From Sesbania bispinosa (lineage: Eukaryota; Streptophyta; Magnoliopsida; Fabales; Fabaceae): a DNA stretch of 64,000 bases. Below the pieces are notes generated by a model, which saw nothing but the letters and a program-made list of their open reading frames with translations, searched no databases and was not told the origin of the DNA. The DNA lies in contig QLOH01000285.1 in assembly GCA_026901365.1 (NCBI GenBank), forward strand, positions 868,001 to 932,000. The letters run 5' to 3'. A program made the translations under genes and the position numbers. Positions 61,401 through 64,000 of this stretch are shown here, one piece after another (the stretch's first letter is position 1; each line of letters starts with the position of its first letter).

Positions 61401-62190
61401 GGATTATTGGACCTTACAGAAGGATGGGGACTGTTGTAGAACCGTGGAGAAGAGAAGAAGGATGAGGACTGCTGCAGAACCGCGCGGAGAAGAGAAGAAG
61501 GATGGGGACCTGTCGCAGAGAGTAGTAGTCACGTCGGAGGCAGAGGCAACGCCGACAAAACTTGTCGGAGGAGGCGCGCGTCAGAACTCTTTAGAGGATT
61601 TCTCGCGCAACAGAATTAGGGCTCTCGAACCAGAGAGGTTTGGGGAAAATGGAGAAAACCAGATCGACCCCGGGCCCAAACCCGAAAAAAAGGAAAAAAA
61701 AGAGCCCAAAATGTGCGCCACGACCGCCATGCCCGCCATCCTTCGCCATGCATTACCGTCATAACGGCCACCATATTTACAAAGGCTAAACGACCATAAC
61801 GGAACGCGGCGGCCGGTGCCATGCCATTATGGCGCCGCCATAACCACCATTTGACAACACTGCTTTCATCACCATATATAACCAACATTTTTCCCCAAAA
61901 TCTTCACTATCTTGGTATCCTTCCACGGAGCACATATCTCTTATTCTAATGATTGATGAATAATACATCTTAGGAGAAGCCTATTACCGTTTTCATATTC
62001 AATCAAATTCACTACACCGCTTGACCGGGGGAGATTGCCTACCACTAAGCACGTTATCATTTTGAAAAAGACACTCGAATCTATAATGTTTGCATCTAGG
62101 AGCTAAGATAAAATGAACCTGTTGGCTCTCTCAATAGGGAGAAAAATCCATTTGAGAAGCCATTGACCAAACATTGATTTTTTTACCCAC

Positions 62191-62852
62191 GACTTAATTT
62201 GTATATTTGGAGTTTTGCGTTTTGAATAAGTATATAGTGCCTGTTTGTTTAAAATTTTAAAAAAGTGATTATTATTGTGTAAAAAAGTGATTTATATTTT
62301 TAAAGATTTTTATAAAATCAGAAGCTATTTTGTGTTTGGTTAGGATGATAAAAACTCTTTTTTAACATTATCTCTTTTATTTCAACTATTTATTTTTTTG
62401 ATTCTGGTTATTTCTAAAATCTGAAACAAATACACTAAAAGTTTTAAAAGTGATTATTTTTTCCAAAAAATTTAATTATTTCTAAAAATAATCTTAAACA
62501 AATGCACTTATAATTTGATGATAAAAATATAATATTTTTATTGTCTTGTTTGTTAAAGCATTTTACATATAAATTAGTCATTGAAAAAATAACTCATCGT
62601 AAAATCATTATTTGATTAGGATATAGAATAAATTTGTCATTATGGTAATGATTTTGAATTATAATTTATATAAATTTTTAAGAAATAAAAAAGATATCAA
62701 TAACATTTTTAAGGACCAAATAAAATATTTAATTTGAATTTTTTTGACAATTAAAAAGTATTTTAATTTTTTTTAGACGATAGACATGTGTTTTTTATGA
62801 GGTTTTGAATTTAATTTTTATGACATATATAACACAAGTTTATATATTATTA
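62191..62852. other. AT-rich spacer between two LINE remnants
   Basis: Contains a MITE-like element at 62236-62508 (ends AGTGCCTGTTTGTTTAA and TTAAACAAATGCACT). The rest is AT-rich sequence with no recognised feature. Confidence 0.55.
62236..62508. mobile_element. MITE-like inverted-repeat element
   Basis: Terminal inverted repeats AGTGCCTGTTTGTTTAA / TTAAACAAATGCACT, with AAAAGTGATTATT words repeated inside. The target duplication is unclear (TATA / TTATA). Confidence 0.5.
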
Positions 62853-64000
62853 TTTTTTTTGGTAAATGGATGAATTAAAAGACAGCGAAACAAAAAGAAA
62901 AACAGGACTTAGCCTATTCTACCCCTAAGAACATACTCCCCATTGGCATCAGCCACCAACAAGTCATCTAAAACCCCATCTAAAGTATTACTGAAAACTA
63001 TAAAACTATCTCCACCAAGAGCTCCTCTCTTAGCAAGATTGTCTGCACATCTATTACCTTCCCTGTGTATGTGAAGAATTTGGCAATCCCAATGTCTTGC
63101 CAGAACAACTTTGATATTATGAATAATACCAGCAAAAGGATGAAATCTATTAAAATTATCCTTGATCAAAGACAAGACAGATAAAGAATCAGTCCAACAC
63201 TTAACTTGTCTAAATCCTTCACCCCAGACCAGATTTAAACCCTTCAAGATTGCTGTTAATTCTGCCAGAATAACATTATTTGAAACCAGATGGCCATAGA
63301 AACCTTTAATCAAGCTGCCACTGCTGTCCCTTACAATACCACCAAAGCCAGATTTTCCCAGGTTAGGGAAGTAACTACCATCCAAATTGATTGCCACAAA
63401 GTCTGTTGGAGGAGCTATCCATCTAATCCAAATTCTGTTTTGCTGTTGAAGATGAACATCCAGACTGAAAGCAGTATGAAAAGACTTGTATAGGCTGTTG
63501 ACATTATGAAGAAGCTGTATGGGAGAAGTTGACACCCCTTCAAAAACCATCTTATTCCTAGCTTTCCATATCTCTCAAATTCCAGCAATAAATTTTGTAC
63601 CAAACCTTCTGAAGGACCAAGACAACCAATCATGGATGTTGTCTTGAGTTTGGAAGTCAGTAAAGTTAGCATACCCTAAAACAGTCCATAAGGAGGATGC
63701 TACAGAACAGGATCTAAAACAATGAAGACTAGTTTCTTCTTCAAGGTGGCAGGACATACAAGTGGAAGAAGCAGTAATGTTTCTATGAAGTAGAAGAGAT
63801 TTTGTTGGGACTCTATCCTTTGCTGCAAGCCAGATCAAGAACTTAACCTGTTCACTACATTTCATTTTCCAGATCCAGGACCAAGAAACATGTGAATCTG
63901 AAGGATTTTGATATTGAGATAACCATACATAACCAGCCTTAGCTGTGTACTTGCCATCTGATGCAATGCTCCAAATTATCTCCTCTGATACTCCATCTGA
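62853..64000 (-). mobile_element. 3' end of a second LINE (zf-RVT and RNase H region)
   Basis: Minus-strand 3' part of a plant non-LTR retrotransposon, cut by the right edge; 3' poly(A) is the T run at 62853-62860. From the edge inward: the region after the RT (IIWSIASDGKYTAKAGYVWL), then a zf-RVT zinc-binding domain (FLIWLAAKDRVPTK, CMSCHLEEETSLHCFRSC), then at 62909-63550 an RNase H domain. The four acidic RNase H positions are visible: INLDGSY, LAELTAI, CWTDSLS and CADNLAK. One in-frame TGA at 63575-63577 separates the two domains (FIAGI-stop-EIWKARNK) where related LINEs usually have Trp. Otherwise the frame is open, so this copy is fairly young. Confidence 0.9.
63575..63577 (-). other. 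In-frame stop between zf-RVT and RNase H of the LINE
   Basis: TGA where the family consensus (from memory, WEIWKARN-like) has TGG. The frame is open on both sides, so a single G-to-A change explains it. Confidence 0.75.

Larger units (their letters stand above)
58724..61862. mobile_element. 3.1-kb hAT element with perfect 8-bp target duplication
   Basis: Starts CAGTGTTGTCAATAAGG and ends ACCATTTGACAACACTG (inverted CAGTGTTGTCAA). The flanks are CTTTCATC at 58716-58723 and 61863-61870, an exact 8-bp duplication. The insertion splits the DUF4283 frame of the decayed LINE. Subterminal regions are rich in GGCGG/CCGCC words and contain an (AT)n tract at 58806-58843. No hAT transposase is visible, so it is non-autonomous. 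Most of its interior (about 59050-61400) looks like a later insertion with LTR-like features. A 122-codon ORF at 61396-61764 in the GC-rich right part has no recognised motif. Confidence 0.88.
56551..62190 (-). mobile_element. Decayed LINE (ORF1, endonuclease, partial RT) split by a hAT insertion
   Basis: Minus-strand fragments occur in LINE order. A DUF4283-type ORF1 piece lies at 58540-58722 (LKAIRKLVGGCDLMDIGYAY) and continues beyond the insertion at 61871-61968 (DFGEKCWLYMVMK). An AP-endonuclease-like piece is at 57647-57997 (MINAFCLMDLGVVGSHF, then ILVLVRLQKGW), and a reverse-transcriptase piece at 56644-56844 (RRPVSVCTVVYKVIIKML). All are interrupted by stops and frameshifts. The rest of the RT is missing: the sequence stops near the hAT element that ends at 56542. 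Right border approximate. Confidence 0.7.

Noticed and set aside
61396..61764. 122-codon ORF rich in Arg, Glu and Lys
   Set aside because: GC-rich subterminal sequence of a hAT element; composition explains the open frame.

Overview
This is a stretch of plant nuclear genome. The genes have many short GT..AG exons, the AT-rich introns and spacers are full of small DNA transposons, and the proteins (KIN-12 kinesin, GUB_WAK protein, YTH/ECT proteins, DRM-type methyltransferase) are plant-specific or plant-style. The gene order matches, from memory, the Arabidopsis chromosome 3 block At3g17310-At3g17360. I infer a eudicot, probably a legume; the species is not proven.

Layout. Minus strand: a phragmoplast-orienting kinesin (POK1-like, KIN-12) cut by the left edge (1-3120), then a secreted GUB_WAK/WAK_assoc protein (7083-8175). 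Plus strand: a tRNA-Ala(UGC) gene (11794-11866), a complete 21-exon importin-beta family gene (12049-20372), two tandem ECT6-like YTH-domain m6A-reader genes (26681-29719 and 37291-40585), and a DRM3-like de novo DNA methyltransferase homologue (43742-51650). From about 52 kb rightwards I see only transposons: a long palindromic element, a hAT element carrying a nested insertion, a decayed LINE split by a 3.1-kb hAT element with a perfect 8-bp target duplication, and the 3' end of a second LINE at the right edge.

The YTH genes sit in a duplicated segment of about 5.3-5.8 kb that includes promoter, leader, gene and 3' flank. Copy 1 has one extra T in a homopolymer inside the YTH domain (T7 against T6), which truncates it; copy 2 is intact and keeps the three aromatic-cage tryptophans. 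Both leaders keep two upstream ORFs of identical length (5 and 26 codons). Comparing the copies also gives empty sites for two transposons present only beside copy 1.

No operon or CRISPR logic applies here. The genes share no single pathway, although the YTH reader (RNA m6A) and DRM3 (RNA-directed DNA methylation) both act in RNA-linked regulation. Gene models come from reading splice sites and phase by eye. Family names rest on motifs and on recalled synteny, not on a database search.
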